This document shows positions 16,667 to 25,963 of a stretch of DNA of 64,000 bases, piece after piece. Under the pieces are notes generated by a model. The model was not told the origin of the DNA. It saw only the letters and a program-made list of their open reading frames with translations, and did not search any database. The stretch spans positions 1-64,000 of the forward strand of contig NZ_JALKFX010000017.1 in assembly GCF_023243045.1 (NCBI RefSeq), written 5' to 3'. The DNA is from Frankia sp. AgB32 (GTDB lineage: Bacteria > Actinomycetota > Actinomycetes > Frankiales > Frankiaceae). Position 1 is the first letter of the stretch. Each line of letters opens with the position of its first letter. Position numbers and translations under genes: made by a program.

Positions 16667-17710
16667 TCAAACGGCGCTGACCCGGCGCCGCAGCAGGGTG
16701 GACACGGTCACCGCGAGAACCAGCGAGGCCCCGAAGAAGAAGTCGCTGATCCACCCCGAGAGGCCGATGATCTGCAGGCCGACGATACCCGTGTAGAGAA
16801 AGAACACGGCGACCCACGTGCCGACCGGGTTGAAACGGCCGGGCACTATGATCGCGGTGCCAAGGAAGGTCGCGGCGAGCGCGGGAAGCAGGCTCGCGGT
16901 CGAGCTGACCGGGTCGAAACCGCCGAGGTTCGCGGCCATCAGCATGCCGCCGAGCCCGGAGAGCAGGCCGGAGAAGACGAACGCGCCGAAGCGGATGCGC
17001 TTCACGTTGACGCCGGCGAGCCGCGCCACCTCGCTGTTCGCGCCCACGAACGTCATGTGCTTCCCCAGCGGGGTGGCGAACAGAACGTAGGTCAGCACGA
17101 CCACCAGCGCGACGCCGTAGAAGAACAGCAGCGGCAGGCCGCCGACCTGCGTCGTGGCGATGTCCGAGAACCCGAACGGCAGCCCGTTGACCGACGTCAG
17201 ATGGGAGATCCACAGCGCCACCCCGATCAGCGCCGTGGCCATCCCGAGGGTGGTGATGATGGGGTCGACGCCGAGCAGAACGATGATCACGGCGTTCAGC
17301 GCCCCCGCGGCCACGCCCAGCGCCAGCCCGAACACGGCCGCCGCCGCGATCGGCCAGCCGTGGGTGACGTACATGACCGAGGTCGCCGTCCCGCTCAGGC
17401 CCATGATCGAGGCCACCGAGAAGTCGAACTCGCCCACCGAGAAGACGCAGACCAGTGCCATGCCCAGAAAGATCAGCTCGCCGTGGCTGCCGAAGATGAT
17501 CTGGAAGGTGCCCCTGGTCAGGAACAGGTTGGGGGAGGCGGCGGCGAACGTGAGGACCATCAGGGCCCAGACGATGACCACCGCCCCGCGCCGGTTCAGG
17601 TCCGCCAGCCGGGCCCGGCTCCACCAGGACGTCGCCGGTGTCGCCGGTCCCGGCGGGCGGGCGGTTTCGTCGGTGCGGATGTGGCCGGTCTCGCCGGTCG
17701 TGGTGCTCAC
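16667..17710 (-). CDS. Sugar-type ABC transporter permease (RbsC-like)
   Basis: Integral membrane permease of 347 residues with about 8-10 hydrophobic helices and the RbsC-family signatures GEFDFSVASIMGLSG, LGVDPIITTLGMA and GANSEVARLAGVNVKR. The start is a GTG at 17710 that overlaps the ATPase stop as GTGA and follows GGAGG; the longer open frame upstream is inside the ATPase gene. It forms the membrane channel for the adjacent ATPase and binding protein. Confidence 0.88.
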   Translation of the reverse strand: MSTTTGETGHIRTDETARPPGPATPATSWWSRARLADLNRRGAVVIVWALMVLTFAAASPNLFLTRGTFQIIFGSHGELIFLGMALVCVFSVGEFDFSVASIMGLSGTATSVMYVTHGWPIAAAAVFGLALGVAAGALNAVIIVLLGVDPIITTLGMATALIGVALWISHLTSVNGLPFGFSDIATTQVGGLPLLFFYGVALVVVLTYVLFATPLGKHMTFVGANSEVARLAGVNVKRIRFGAFVFSGLLSGLGGMLMAANLGGFDPVSSTASLLPALAATFLGTAIIVPGRFNPVGTWVAVFFLYTGIVGLQIIGLSGWISDFFFGASLVLAVTVSTLLRRRVSAV

Positions 17711-19302
17711 GAGTGTTCCTCCAGCGCCCCGAGGCGGTTGCCGACGGCGTCGATGACGTCCGCGGCGGTGAAAGGTGCGGTCAGCTCCGCCGAGGGGCGT
17801 CCCGCGGCGAGCACGACGACCCGGTCGCAGACGCTCGCGAGGTCCTCCTCGTCGAGGGAGACGACGACGACGGCCGCACCCGCCGCCGCGGCCCGGCGGA
17901 TGTTGCGCAGGATGTCGCGGCGGGCGCCGACGTCGACGGCCTGTGTGGGCTCGTGGAGCAGCAGCACGCGGGGCCGCGCGACCATCCATTTCCCGACCAG
18001 GAACTTCTGCTGGTTCCCGCCGCTGAACGCGCCCATCGGCAGGTCCGCCCGCGCCGGCGTGATCCCGAAGTCCGCGATGACGCGGCGTGCCTCGTCCTCC
18101 TGCCAGTTCTTCGACAGCCAGTAGCGGCTGTTGCGCGACCGCATCCTCGGCAGCGAGAGGTTGTCGGACGCGGTGAGGCCGAGGGCGAGGCCGGCGGTGG
18201 TGCGGCCCTGGGGAACGAGGGCCACGCCGAGGTCGATCAGCGCCCGGGCGTTCGCGGCGGCGAGGTCGACCCGGCGGCCGTCGCAGGCGACGTGGCCGCC
18301 GCCGGGGCGGGTGCCGGCCAGCAGGTAGGGCAGCTCCTCGTGGCCGGACTCCGTCGCGCCGGTCACGCCGAGGACCTCGCCGGCCCGCAGCGCCAGGTCG
18401 ACGCCGCGCAGGCGCCGTCCGGTCAGCCCGGTGGCGGTCAGGACGACATCGGCGGGCGCCCCCGGCACCTCCTCGCGCAGCGGATGCGTCTGCGCCTCGA
18501 CGCCGAGCATCAACCGGGTCAGCTCGCGCACACTCGTCGCCGCCGTGGGTAGCGCCGAGGCGACGACCTGGCCGTCGCGCAGCACGGTGACGGCGTCGGA
18601 GAGCGCCATGACCTCGTCGAGGCGGTGGCTGACCAGCAGGATCGCGGTGCCCTGCACGGCGAGGTCGCGGACCGTCGCGTAGAAGCCCGCCAGCACCGCG
18701 GGCGGCAGCGACTGGGTGGACTCGTCGAAGACGATGACCCCGTCACCCCCGCGCAGGCTCTGCACCGCGCGGGCGATCGCCACGATCGAGCGCTGTGCCG
18801 CGCTGAGGCCACCGACGGGCGCGTCGACGTCGATCGACGATCCCAGCCGGTCGAGGGTGCGCCGCGCCGCCGACCGCTCCGTGCGCATGTCGATGCGACG
18901 GCTGAAACGCCCCCGGCTGAACCGGCCGATCCGAATGTTGTCCACGACCGAGGCGCTGTCGACCAGGCCCAGATCCTGGTGCACGAAGGCGATGCCGAGC
19001 TCGTCGAGCTGACGGGCCGTCAGCGGAAAGGAATACTCTTTTCCGGCCCGCGCCAGGATGGCACCGGAATCCGGCCGGTGAAAACCGGAGAGAATTTTGA
19101 CGATCGTCGATTTCCCGGAGCCGTTCTGGCCGATCAGCGCGTGAATGTCGCCCGGCACCAGGTCGAGGTGCGCGTCACGCAGGACGGTTGTCCGGCGGAA
19201 GGTCTTCGTCAGGCCCGTGAGGCGCACGCCCTCGAATCCCGGCGCGGCTGACGGCGGGCGGGGTGCCGCGACGGGCGGCGAGTCGCCGGTGATGTGGCTC
19301 AC
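17707..19302 (-). CDS. Sugar-type ABC transporter ATP-binding protein (two NBDs)
   Basis: Tandem ATPase of 531 residues in the RbsA/MglA class. The first NBD has Walker A GQNGSGKST, a GGLSAAQRS signature and Walker B VIVFDEST. The second NBD has the usual degenerate Walker A (GVTGATESGHEE), a good FSGGNQQK signature and a Walker B that reads LLLHEPT, with His instead of the Mg-binding Asp. The start is GTG at 19302. It is divergent from the Rieske operon across a 208-base gap. It energises the importer formed with the next two genes. Confidence 0.88.
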   Translation of the reverse strand: MSHITGDSPPVAAPRPPSAAPGFEGVRLTGLTKTFRRTTVLRDAHLDLVPGDIHALIGQNGSGKSTIVKILSGFHRPDSGAILARAGKEYSFPLTARQLDELGIAFVHQDLGLVDSASVVDNIRIGRFSRGRFSRRIDMRTERSAARRTLDRLGSSIDVDAPVGGLSAAQRSIVAIARAVQSLRGGDGVIVFDESTQSLPPAVLAGFYATVRDLAVQGTAILLVSHRLDEVMALSDAVTVLRDGQVVASALPTAATSVRELTRLMLGVEAQTHPLREEVPGAPADVVLTATGLTGRRLRGVDLALRAGEVLGVTGATESGHEELPYLLAGTRPGGGHVACDGRRVDLAAANARALIDLGVALVPQGRTTAGLALGLTASDNLSLPRMRSRNSRYWLSKNWQEDEARRVIADFGITPARADLPMGAFSGGNQQKFLVGKWMVARPRVLLLHEPTQAVDVGARRDILRNIRRAAAAGAAVVVVSLDEEDLASVCDRVVVLAAGRPSAELTAPFTAADVIDAVGNRLGALEEHS

Positions 19303-19510
19303 AGGCCGGAGATTAGGCCGGTTGACCCGTTCCCGACCAGCGCAGTTCCGGGATGCCAGCTATTCACCCCGGCGATGTCCGGAACGCCCCCGCGGATTCG
19401 CCGAGGGAGAACTTCCGCTATTCGGAAGGACGTCGCCGCGGCCGCCGTCGGACCCGGCACGCTGACGCCGTCCCCCCCCGCCGTCCCCGCCGTCCGTGAA
19501 GGAGCATTCC

Positions 19511-20596
19511 ATGACCTCGATCGTGCGCGATCAGTGGTACGTGGCCGCCTACGGCCACGAGATTCCGCCGCGCGACGGCGGCGGCGGGACCGCGTTCGGG
19601 CGGACGATCTGCGGCGAGCCGATCTCGTTCTGGCGGACCAGCGGCGGGGAGGTGACCGCGATGAGCGACCGCTGCGTCCACCGGCGCTTCCCGCTCTCGC
19701 AGGCGCCCTCGCGGCTCGTCGAGGACACCGTCGTCTGCGGCTACCACGGGTTCACCTACGGCGCGGACGGTGTCTGCGTCGCCGTCCCGGGGCAGACCCG
19801 CGTCCCGCGCGCGGCGCGGCTTCGGCGCTACCCGGTCGTCGAGCTGGACGGCTTCGTCTGGGTCTTCATCGGTGATCCTGACCGGGCCGACGCGGGCAGC
19901 GTGCCGCGCGCCCCCTGGCTGGCGCTCGAGGGCTGGACGACCGTGTGCGGCAGGGAGCCGCTCGCCGCGCGGGCCAGCCTGCTCGTCGAGAACCTGCTCG
20001 ACCTGTCCCACGAGACCTACCTGCACAGCGGCCACATCGGTACCCCCGAGGTCGCCGAGACATCGATCACCGTGGACGTCGACGAACAGGCCGGGACGCT
20101 GCGCGTCTCCCGGCACATGGCCGACGCCGGCTGCCCGCCGTTCTACGCCCGCAGCACCGGCATCACCGGGCGGATCACCCGCTGGCAGGACATCGAGTTC
20201 ACCCCGCCGTGCCTCTACCGGCTGCACTCCCGGGTCGCCCCGGTCGGTGTCGTGCCGAACGCCGACGGCGGCGACCCCGACGGCTTTCACGTCAAGGTGG
20301 TCTACGCGATCACTCCCGAGACGGAGACGTCCACCCACGACTTCTGGGCCGTCGCCCGCGACTTCGCCCTCGACGACGCGTCGGTCTCGGCCTACCTGCG
20401 CGAGAGCAACCGCACCGTCGTCCTGCAGGACGTCACGGCCCTCGGCGTGCTCGAACGGGTCGTCGCCAGCGAACCCGACGGCTACCAGGAACTCTCCATC
20501 AACATCGACACCGGCAGCCTCGCCGCCCGCCGTCTGATCGCCAGGCTCGCCGGCAGCGCCACCCTCGCCTCGCCACCCGTCGCCTCGCGCCGATGA
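19511..20596 (+). CDS. Rieske non-heme iron oxygenase (VanA-type)
   Basis: Terminal oxygenase of 361 residues. The Rieske cluster ligands are Cys55-x-His57 and Cys76-x2-His79. The mononuclear iron region ENLLDLSHETYLHSGHIG shows Asn161, Asp164, His167 and His172. The architecture matches single-component-alpha O-demethylases such as vanillate demethylase VanA and sulfonate monooxygenases. The ATG at 19511 is chosen over an in-frame GTG 15 bases upstream because GAAGGAG lies just before it. The stop overlaps the reductase start (ATGA), so the two subunits form a coupled pair. Demethylation or hydroxylation of an aromatic acid is the probable role. Confidence 0.9.
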   Translation: MTSIVRDQWYVAAYGHEIPPRDGGGGTAFGRTICGEPISFWRTSGGEVTAMSDRCVHRRFPLSQAPSRLVEDTVVCGYHGFTYGADGVCVAVPGQTRVPRAARLRRYPVVELDGFVWVFIGDPDRADAGSVPRAPWLALEGWTTVCGREPLAARASLLVENLLDLSHETYLHSGHIGTPEVAETSITVDVDEQAGTLRVSRHMADAGCPPFYARSTGITGRITRWQDIEFTPPCLYRLHSRVAPVGVVPNADGGDPDGFHVKVVYAITPETETSTHDFWAVARDFALDDASVSAYLRESNRTVVLQDVTALGVLERVVASEPDGYQELSINIDTGSLAARRLIARLAGSATLASPPVASRR

Positions 20597-21552
20597 GTGG
20601 CGTGGACCAGGAGGTGGACCTGCGCCTGACGGTGCACCGGCGGTGGATCGGCGCCGACGGTGTCGTCGTCCTCGACCTGCGCGACCCCGCCGGCGCGCAG
20701 CTGCCGTGCTGGTCGCCCGGCGCGCATGTCGACCTGACCCTGCCTGGCGGCCTGACCAGGCAGTACTCGCTGTGCGGGGAGCCGGGGGAGCGCCGCGCCT
20801 GGCGGATCGGGGTGCTGCGGGAGCCCGCGGGCCGGGGCGGCTCGGCGTACGTCCACGACCACCTGCCGCAGGGCGCGACCGTGGAGGTCCGCGGGCCGCG
20901 CAACCACTTCGCGCTCGTGCCCGCGGCCCGCTACCTGTTCCTCGCCGGCGGCATCGGGATCACCCCGATCCTGGCGATGACCACCGCCGCGGCGCGCGCC
21001 GGCGCCGACTGGGAGCTGCACTACGGCGGGCGCGCCCGGGCGTCGATGGCGTTCCTCGACGACCTGGGGGCCGCCGGCGACCGGGTCACCCTGTACCCGC
21101 AGGACGAGGTCGGCCTGATGGACCTCGACGGCCTGCTCGCCGCCCCCCGGCCGGACACGGCGGTCTACTGCTGCGGTCCCGAGCCGCTGCTCGCCGCCGT
21201 CGAACGGCACTGCGCCGCCTGGCCGCCGGGATCGCTGCACATCGAGCGGTTCACCCCCCGCGACGTCGGCGCGCCGGTGCGGGCCGGGTCGTTCGAGATC
21301 ACGCTGGCGGCCTCCGGGCGCACCCTCACCGTCCCGCCGGACCGGTCGATCCTCGAGGTCGTCGAGGCCGCCGGGGTGAGCGTGCTGTCCTCCTGCCAGG
21401 AGGGCACCTGCGGGACGTGCGAGACGGCCGTCCTCGCCGGCGAGGTCGACCACCGCGACAGCCTGCTGACCCCGGACGAACGGGCGGCCAACGACACCAT
21501 CTTCCTCTGCGTGTCCCGGGCCGCGTGCTCCCGGCTCGTCCTCGACCTCTGA
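20593..21552 (+). CDS. Rieske oxygenase reductase (VanB-type, FMN and 2Fe-2S)
   Basis: Electron-transfer partner of the preceding oxygenase, 319 residues. Order: flavin-binding barrel (RQYSLCG near 59-65), NAD-binding domain (LAGGIGITPILAM near 116-128, CCGPEPLL), and a C-terminal plant-type ferredoxin with CQEGTCGTC and a fourth Cys in LCVSRAAC. This matches phthalate/vanillate dioxygenase reductases, which pass electrons from NADH to the Rieske centre. The ATG start overlaps the oxygenase stop. It is followed after 35 bases by a P450, for which it could also serve as reductase (inference). Confidence 0.92.
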   Translation: MSGVDQEVDLRLTVHRRWIGADGVVVLDLRDPAGAQLPCWSPGAHVDLTLPGGLTRQYSLCGEPGERRAWRIGVLREPAGRGGSAYVHDHLPQGATVEVRGPRNHFALVPAARYLFLAGGIGITPILAMTTAAARAGADWELHYGGRARASMAFLDDLGAAGDRVTLYPQDEVGLMDLDGLLAAPRPDTAVYCCGPEPLLAAVERHCAAWPPGSLHIERFTPRDVGAPVRAGSFEITLAASGRTLTVPPDRSILEVVEAAGVSVLSSCQEGTCGTCETAVLAGEVDHRDSLLTPDERAANDTIFLCVSRAACSRLVLDL

Positions 21553-21587
21553 ACCGCCGAACCGCGGGAAGCCGCCGGGAGCCCACC

Positions 21588-22799
21588 ATGACCACGCACA
21601 CCGACCTGCCCGCGACACTGCCGTCCTTACCGGACGACCCGTTCGACGCGGGCGTGCTCACCGACCCGTACCCGTTCCACCAGAGGCTGCGCGACGCCGG
21701 CCCGCTCGCCCTGCTGCCACGCCACGGCCTGCACGCGATGGGCCGCTTCGACGAGGTGAAGGCGGCGCTGGGGGACTGGGCGACGTTCGTGTCCGGCCGT
21801 GGCGCCGGGCTCGCCGACTTCGCCCGGGAGAAGCCGTGGCGCCCACCCAGCCTGCTGCTCGAAGCGGATCCGCCGGAGCACACCGCGGTGCGCTCGGCGA
21901 TGAACGGCGTCCTCGCGCCGCGGGAGATCCGGACGCTGCGCGCGGGCTTCGCCCAGGTCGCGGAGGAGATCGCGCGGCGCCTCGTCGAACGGGGCACCTT
22001 CGACGCCGTGCGCGACCTCGCCGAGGTCTACCCGCTGCGGGTCTTCCCCGACGCGGTCGGCCTGCCGGTGGCCGGCCGGGAGAACCTGCTGCCGTACGGG
22101 TCGCTCGCGTTCAACGCCTTCGGCCCCGACAACGCGCTGCGCCGTGGCGCGCTCGCCGACGCGGCGCCCGTCCAGGACTGGATCCTCGCGAGCTGCCAGC
22201 GCGACGCCCTGGCCCCCGGCGGTTTCGGCGCCCGGATCTGGGCGGCGGCCGACCGCGGCGACATCACCCACGCACAGGCCCCGATGCTGGTGCGCTCGCT
22301 GCTCAGCGCCGGCGTGGACACCACCGTCCACGGCCTCGCGAACACGATGTACGCGCTCGCGTCCCACCCGGCGCAGTGGGAACTGCTCCACGAACAGCCG
22401 CGCCTGGCCGCGTTCGCCTTCGACGAGGCGTTGCGCTGGGAGTCGCCGGTGCAGACCTTCTTCCGCACCACCGTCCGCGACGCGCCGGTGGCGGGGACCG
22501 TCATCCCGGCGGGCTCGAAGGTCCTGCTGTTCCTGGGGTCGGCGAACCGCGACCCGCGGCACTGGGGGGCCGACGCCGACCAGTTCGACGTGCGCCGCCG
22601 CGCCGCCGGGCACGTCGCGTTCGGCATGGGCATCCACCAGTGCGTCGGCCAGCCACTGGCCCGGTTGGAGGCCGAGCTCGTCCTGGCCGCGCTCGCCCGC
22701 CGGGTCCGCCGGGTGGAGCTCGCCGGGACGCCGGTGCCGAGGCTGAACAACACGCTCAAGGGCTGGGCGAGCGTCCCCGTCCGTGTCGAACCCGCCTGA
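21588..22799 (+). CDS. Cytochrome P450
   Basis: Soluble bacterial class P450 of 403 residues. The heme-binding motif FGMGIHQCVGQP places the axial ligand at Cys352; the K-helix reads EALRWE (ExxR present) and the I-helix SAGVDTT carries the usual acid-threonine pair. The PSLLLEADPPEHTAVR segment resembles CYP199-type enzymes that oxidise para-substituted benzoates. That assignment would fit the VanA-like neighbour but is tentative. It starts with ATG at 21588 after GGGAGCCC. There is no dedicated ferredoxin gene next to it, so electrons may come from the VanB-type reductase. Confidence 0.9.
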   Translation: MTTHTDLPATLPSLPDDPFDAGVLTDPYPFHQRLRDAGPLALLPRHGLHAMGRFDEVKAALGDWATFVSGRGAGLADFAREKPWRPPSLLLEADPPEHTAVRSAMNGVLAPREIRTLRAGFAQVAEEIARRLVERGTFDAVRDLAEVYPLRVFPDAVGLPVAGRENLLPYGSLAFNAFGPDNALRRGALADAAPVQDWILASCQRDALAPGGFGARIWAAADRGDITHAQAPMLVRSLLSAGVDTTVHGLANTMYALASHPAQWELLHEQPRLAAFAFDEALRWESPVQTFFRTTVRDAPVAGTVIPAGSKVLLFLGSANRDPRHWGADADQFDVRRRAAGHVAFGMGIHQCVGQPLARLEAELVLAALARRVRRVELAGTPVPRLNNTLKGWASVPVRVEPA

Positions 22800-22838
22800 G
22801 CGACCGCGGGCCCGCGGTTCACGAGAGCAGGAGATCGC

Positions 22839-23936
22839 ATGGTGGAGACGCTGACGGACAGCACCCGGCTGCTGGCCGGCCTGCTGCGCGACGCGGTCGA
22901 GCTGGCCGAACGGCGGGTCGCGACGCCCGCCGACATCGACGTCGCGATGCGCCTGGGTGCGGGCCATCCCTGCGGCCCGTTCGAGGTCCTGGCCGCGCTA
23001 CCGGACGGTGAACGCGCCGAACTGGGCCTCCCGGACGTCGCGAGCCTGCCTGGCCCCGCCGACGCGACGGACGATGCCGAAGCCGGGACGCCGCGCTGGA
23101 CCGGTCCGGTCGGGGTCGTCGGCACCGGTCACATGGCCGGCGGGATCGTGGAGGCCGTCGCCCGCAGCGGCCGGCCGGTGCGGGTGCTCGGCCGTGGTGC
23201 CGCACGCGCGACCGGCCTGCTTGACCGGGTCGCCGGCAGTCTCGACCGGGCGGTCACCCGTGGCCGGCTGCCGGCGACCGAGCGGTCCGGGATCCTTGCC
23301 CGGGTCACGACGACCCTCGACCCGGCGGACCTCGACGGCGTCGACGTCGTCATCGAGGCCGTCGCCGAGGACCTCGACGTCAAGGCCGGCGTCTTGCGCG
23401 ACCTGAACGGCGCCCTGCCCGGTGGACTGCCGCTGGCGACCAACACCTCGTCCCTGCGGGTGTCCGACCTGCGCCCACACGTCGGCGCGGGCCGGCCGCT
23501 GCTGGCGCTGCACTTCTTCAACCCGGCGCCGGTCATGAAGCTCGTGGAGGTCGTCGCACCAGGCCGGCCGGCGCTGGCCGCAGCGGCCCACAGCTGGGTC
23601 CGCGACCTCGGCAAGACACCCGTGACCTGCGCGGACACCCGAGGGTTCGTCGTCAACCGGCTGTTGATCCCCTACCTCAACGACGCGGTCCGCTGGCATG
23701 AGGCCGGCACCCCCGCCGCCGAGATCGACGAGATCATGACGGTCGGCGCCGGCCATCCGATGGGACCGCTCGCGCTCGTCGACCTCATCGGCCTGGACGT
23801 GACGATGGCCGCCCTGGAGGCGATGGCCGCCGTCTCGGTCGACCCGCGCCTGTGCCCCGCGCCGCTGCTGCACCGGCTGGTGGCCGCCGGCCGCCTCGGC
23901 CGCAAGACCGGACACGGCCTGTACGACCATGGCTGA
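22839..23936 (+). CDS. 3-hydroxyacyl-CoA dehydrogenase with an extra N-terminal 3HCDH-like segment
   Basis: Beta-oxidation-type dehydrogenase of 365 residues. The NAD-binding motif GTGHMAG is at 95-101, NTSSL near 202, the catalytic pair is His225 (LHFFNP) and Glu237, and the C-terminal 3HCDH domain holds TVGAGHPMGPLALVDLIG (301-318). Residues 16-55 (LRDAVELA ... LGAGHPCGPFEVLAAL) repeat that C-terminal segment, but placed in front of the Rossmann domain. In PaaH/FadB-like enzymes the second 3HCDH copy follows the first at the C-terminus. The order here is therefore permuted and the repeat is partial. The gene is within the Rieske/P450/CoA operon and overlaps the next gene by 8 bases. Confidence 0.85.
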   Translation: MVETLTDSTRLLAGLLRDAVELAERRVATPADIDVAMRLGAGHPCGPFEVLAALPDGERAELGLPDVASLPGPADATDDAEAGTPRWTGPVGVVGTGHMAGGIVEAVARSGRPVRVLGRGAARATGLLDRVAGSLDRAVTRGRLPATERSGILARVTTTLDPADLDGVDVVIEAVAEDLDVKAGVLRDLNGALPGGLPLATNTSSLRVSDLRPHVGAGRPLLALHFFNPAPVMKLVEVVAPGRPALAAAAHSWVRDLGKTPVTCADTRGFVVNRLLIPYLNDAVRWHEAGTPAAEIDEIMTVGAGHPMGPLALVDLIGLDVTMAALEAMAAVSVDPRLCPAPLLHRLVAAGRLGRKTGHGLYDHG

Positions 23937-24471
23937 GCGCAACGGAGCCCTTCGCGCCGTGGACCTCACCGATCCCGCGACGGCGGACGATCCGAGCGCG
24001 GCCTGGACCGCGCTGATCACCCGCTACTACGACGGGTGCGGCGCCGGCGACGTCGACCTGATGTTGACCGCCCTGCACCCGGACGTCGTCCACTGGTTCC
24101 TCGCGCCGAACGTGGGGTCGACGGCCGTCGCCGGCGGGGAGCACCTGGCCCGCTACTGGCGCAAGGTCACCCGCCGCATCGAGGCCCGCTGGGTCGTCGA
24201 CACGATCTGCGCCACGCCGGCGCAGGCCGTCATCGAGTGGACGATGTGGTGGGTGCCCCAACCCGGCGCCGAGCGGGTCGCCACCCGCGGCGCCGAGTGG
24301 TTCACCTGCGCCGACGGCCTGATCCGCGAGATCCGCTCCTACTACCAGATGCTGCCGCGCGACACCGGCCTCGACGGCTTCCCCTACGCCGAACGCGGCT
24401 ACTCGATGCCCGGCCGCGAGCACAGCGCCCTCCACCCCGCAGGCGCCGTCCACCCCGGAGGTACGTCGTGA
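23929..24471 (+). CDS. SnoaL/NTF2-like protein
   Basis: Protein of 180 residues with a SnoaL-like (NTF2-fold) domain: AWTALITRYYDGCGAGDVDL, then HPDVVHWFLAPN, a conserved GGEHLARYWRKVT segment and the AEWFTCADGLIREIRSYYQ strand pair. This fold hosts isomerases, cyclases and dehydratases. The predicted role is conversion of a CoA-linked or hydroxylated intermediate, without further precision. The ATG at 23929 overlaps the dehydrogenase stop by 8 bases and the stop overlaps the next GTG (GTGA), so it is translated as part of the operon. Confidence 0.75.
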   Translation: MAERNGALRAVDLTDPATADDPSAAWTALITRYYDGCGAGDVDLMLTALHPDVVHWFLAPNVGSTAVAGGEHLARYWRKVTRRIEARWVVDTICATPAQAVIEWTMWWVPQPGAERVATRGAEWFTCADGLIREIRSYYQMLPRDTGLDGFPYAERGYSMPGREHSALHPAGAVHPGGTS

Positions 24472-25232
24472 ACGCCGTGGAAACCCACCGCGACGGCCCG
24501 GTCGCCACCGTTGTACTGGCCCGCCCGGACAAGCTCAACGCCCTGGACCGACCGACCCGCTGGGAGCTCGTCGACGCGCTGCGCGCCCTCGGCGCCGACA
24601 GGTCCGTGCGCGCGGTGGTGCTGACCGGCAGCGGCCGGGCGTTCTGCGTCGGCCAGGACCTCGCGGCCACCGAGGAGCTCGTGCACGCCGAGGAGACCGT
24701 CGCCGGCTCCTACAACCCGATCGTCCAGGCGATCGCCTCCCTGCCGCAACCGGTGATCGCCGCCGTGAACGGGCCCGCCGTCGGCGCCGGCCTCGGCCTG
24801 GCGCTCGCCTGCGACCTGCGCCTGGCAGCGGACACGGCGGTGTTCGCCTGCGCGTTCGCCAAGGTGGGCCTGGTCCCGGACTCGGCGGCCTCCTGGTACC
24901 TGGTCCGCGAGCTCGGCTACGCCCGCGCGTTCGCGCTCGCCACCACCGGCCGGGCCCTGCCGGCGGCGCAGGCTCACGACCTCGGCCTGCTCAACGAGGT
25001 CGTCCCGGCCGCCGACCTCGCCGCCCGCGCCCACGAGCTGGCCCGCTCGCTCGCCGCGGGACCGGCCTGGGCCCTGGAACTGACCAAACGCCAGTTCCGC
25101 GCCGTCCCGGACCTGTCGTTCGAGGCGGCCCTCGCCCTGGAGGCCCGCCACCAGGGCGAAGCCGCCGCCCACCCCGACCACGCCGAGGGCCGAGCCGCGT
25201 TCACCGCGAAGCGCGCACCGAAGTGGGCGTGA
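24468..25232 (+). CDS. Enoyl-CoA hydratase/isomerase (crotonase, PaaG-like)
   Basis: Crotonase-fold protein of 254 residues. The oxyanion-hole motifs are GSGRAFCVGQDL near 56-67 and NGPAVGAGLGLALACDLRLA near 99-118. FAKVGLVPDSAASWYL carries an Asp at the position used by PaaG-type ring epoxide isomerases, where hydratases have Glu. This hints at isomerase or ring-handling chemistry rather than plain hydration. The start is GTG at 24468 behind CCGGAGG and overlaps the upstream stop. Its stop overlaps the GTG of the hydrolase gene. All of this supports one translationally coupled operon. Confidence 0.87.
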   Translation: MNAVETHRDGPVATVVLARPDKLNALDRPTRWELVDALRALGADRSVRAVVLTGSGRAFCVGQDLAATEELVHAEETVAGSYNPIVQAIASLPQPVIAAVNGPAVGAGLGLALACDLRLAADTAVFACAFAKVGLVPDSAASWYLVRELGYARAFALATTGRALPAAQAHDLGLLNEVVPAADLAARAHELARSLAAGPAWALELTKRQFRAVPDLSFEAALALEARHQGEAAAHPDHAEGRAAFTAKRAPKWA

Positions 25233-25963
25233 GCGACGTGCGCGGGGAGGAAGCGGGCGTGCAGCCCGGGGTCGTCCTGGTGCACGGGCTGTGGAACGGG
25301 GCCTGGACCTGGGACGACGTCCGCGGCGGGCTGGCCGGGCGGGGCGTGGACAGTGTGGCGGTCGAGCTGGCGCTGAGCGAACTGGCCGCCGACGTCCGCG
25401 CCACGGAGGAGGCGCTGACGGCGTTCGGCCGGCCGGCGGTGCTGGTCGGCCACTCCTACGGCGGGGCGGTGATCACGGCGGCCGGCGCGCATCCCCTGGT
25501 CCGTCATCTCCTCTACGTCGCGGCCTTCCAGCTCGACGCCGGCGAGTCGGTGAGCCGCGTACTGCCCGGCCGCGACTTCCCGTCGACCCGGCTGCCCGAG
25601 GCGCTGCGCGTCACCGACGACGCCGTGGGCCTGGATCCGGCGCTCGGCCCGGAGCTGCTCTACTCGGACGCCGAACCGCCGGTCGCGGCGGCGGCCGCCG
25701 CCCGGCTGCGCCCGGTGGGACGCCTGCTCTTCCGCGGCGTCCCCGAACGGATCGCCTGGCGGCAGCGGGCCTCGACCTACGTGATCTGCGCCGATGACCG
25801 CGTGGTGCACCCGGACCTGCAACGCGCCATGGCCCACCGGGCCACCCATGCCCTGGAATGGCCCGGCGGCCACAGCCCCGCCGTCACCCGACCCGACGCG
25901 CTCGCCGACCTGATCGCCGCCCTGGTCCGAAGTCTGCCGTCGGTCCCGAGCGGGTCTGGGTGA
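25229..25963 (+). CDS. Alpha/beta hydrolase
   Basis: Hydrolase of 244 residues with oxyanion motif HGLWNGAWTW, nucleophile elbow GHSYGG, acid in CADDRVVHP and catalytic His in GGHSPAV. It resembles the esterase/hydroxynitrile-lyase-like group. It may hydrolyse an ester, lactone or thioester made by the operon. GTG at 25229 is preferred over a GTG 6 bases upstream because it overlaps the enoyl-CoA hydratase stop (GTGA). A 170-base gap follows before the CoA-transferase gene. Confidence 0.87.
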   Translation: MSDVRGEEAGVQPGVVLVHGLWNGAWTWDDVRGGLAGRGVDSVAVELALSELAADVRATEEALTAFGRPAVLVGHSYGGAVITAAGAHPLVRHLLYVAAFQLDAGESVSRVLPGRDFPSTRLPEALRVTDDAVGLDPALGPELLYSDAEPPVAAAAAARLRPVGRLLFRGVPERIAWRQRASTYVICADDRVVHPDLQRAMAHRATHALEWPGGHSPAVTRPDALADLIAALVRSLPSVPSGSG

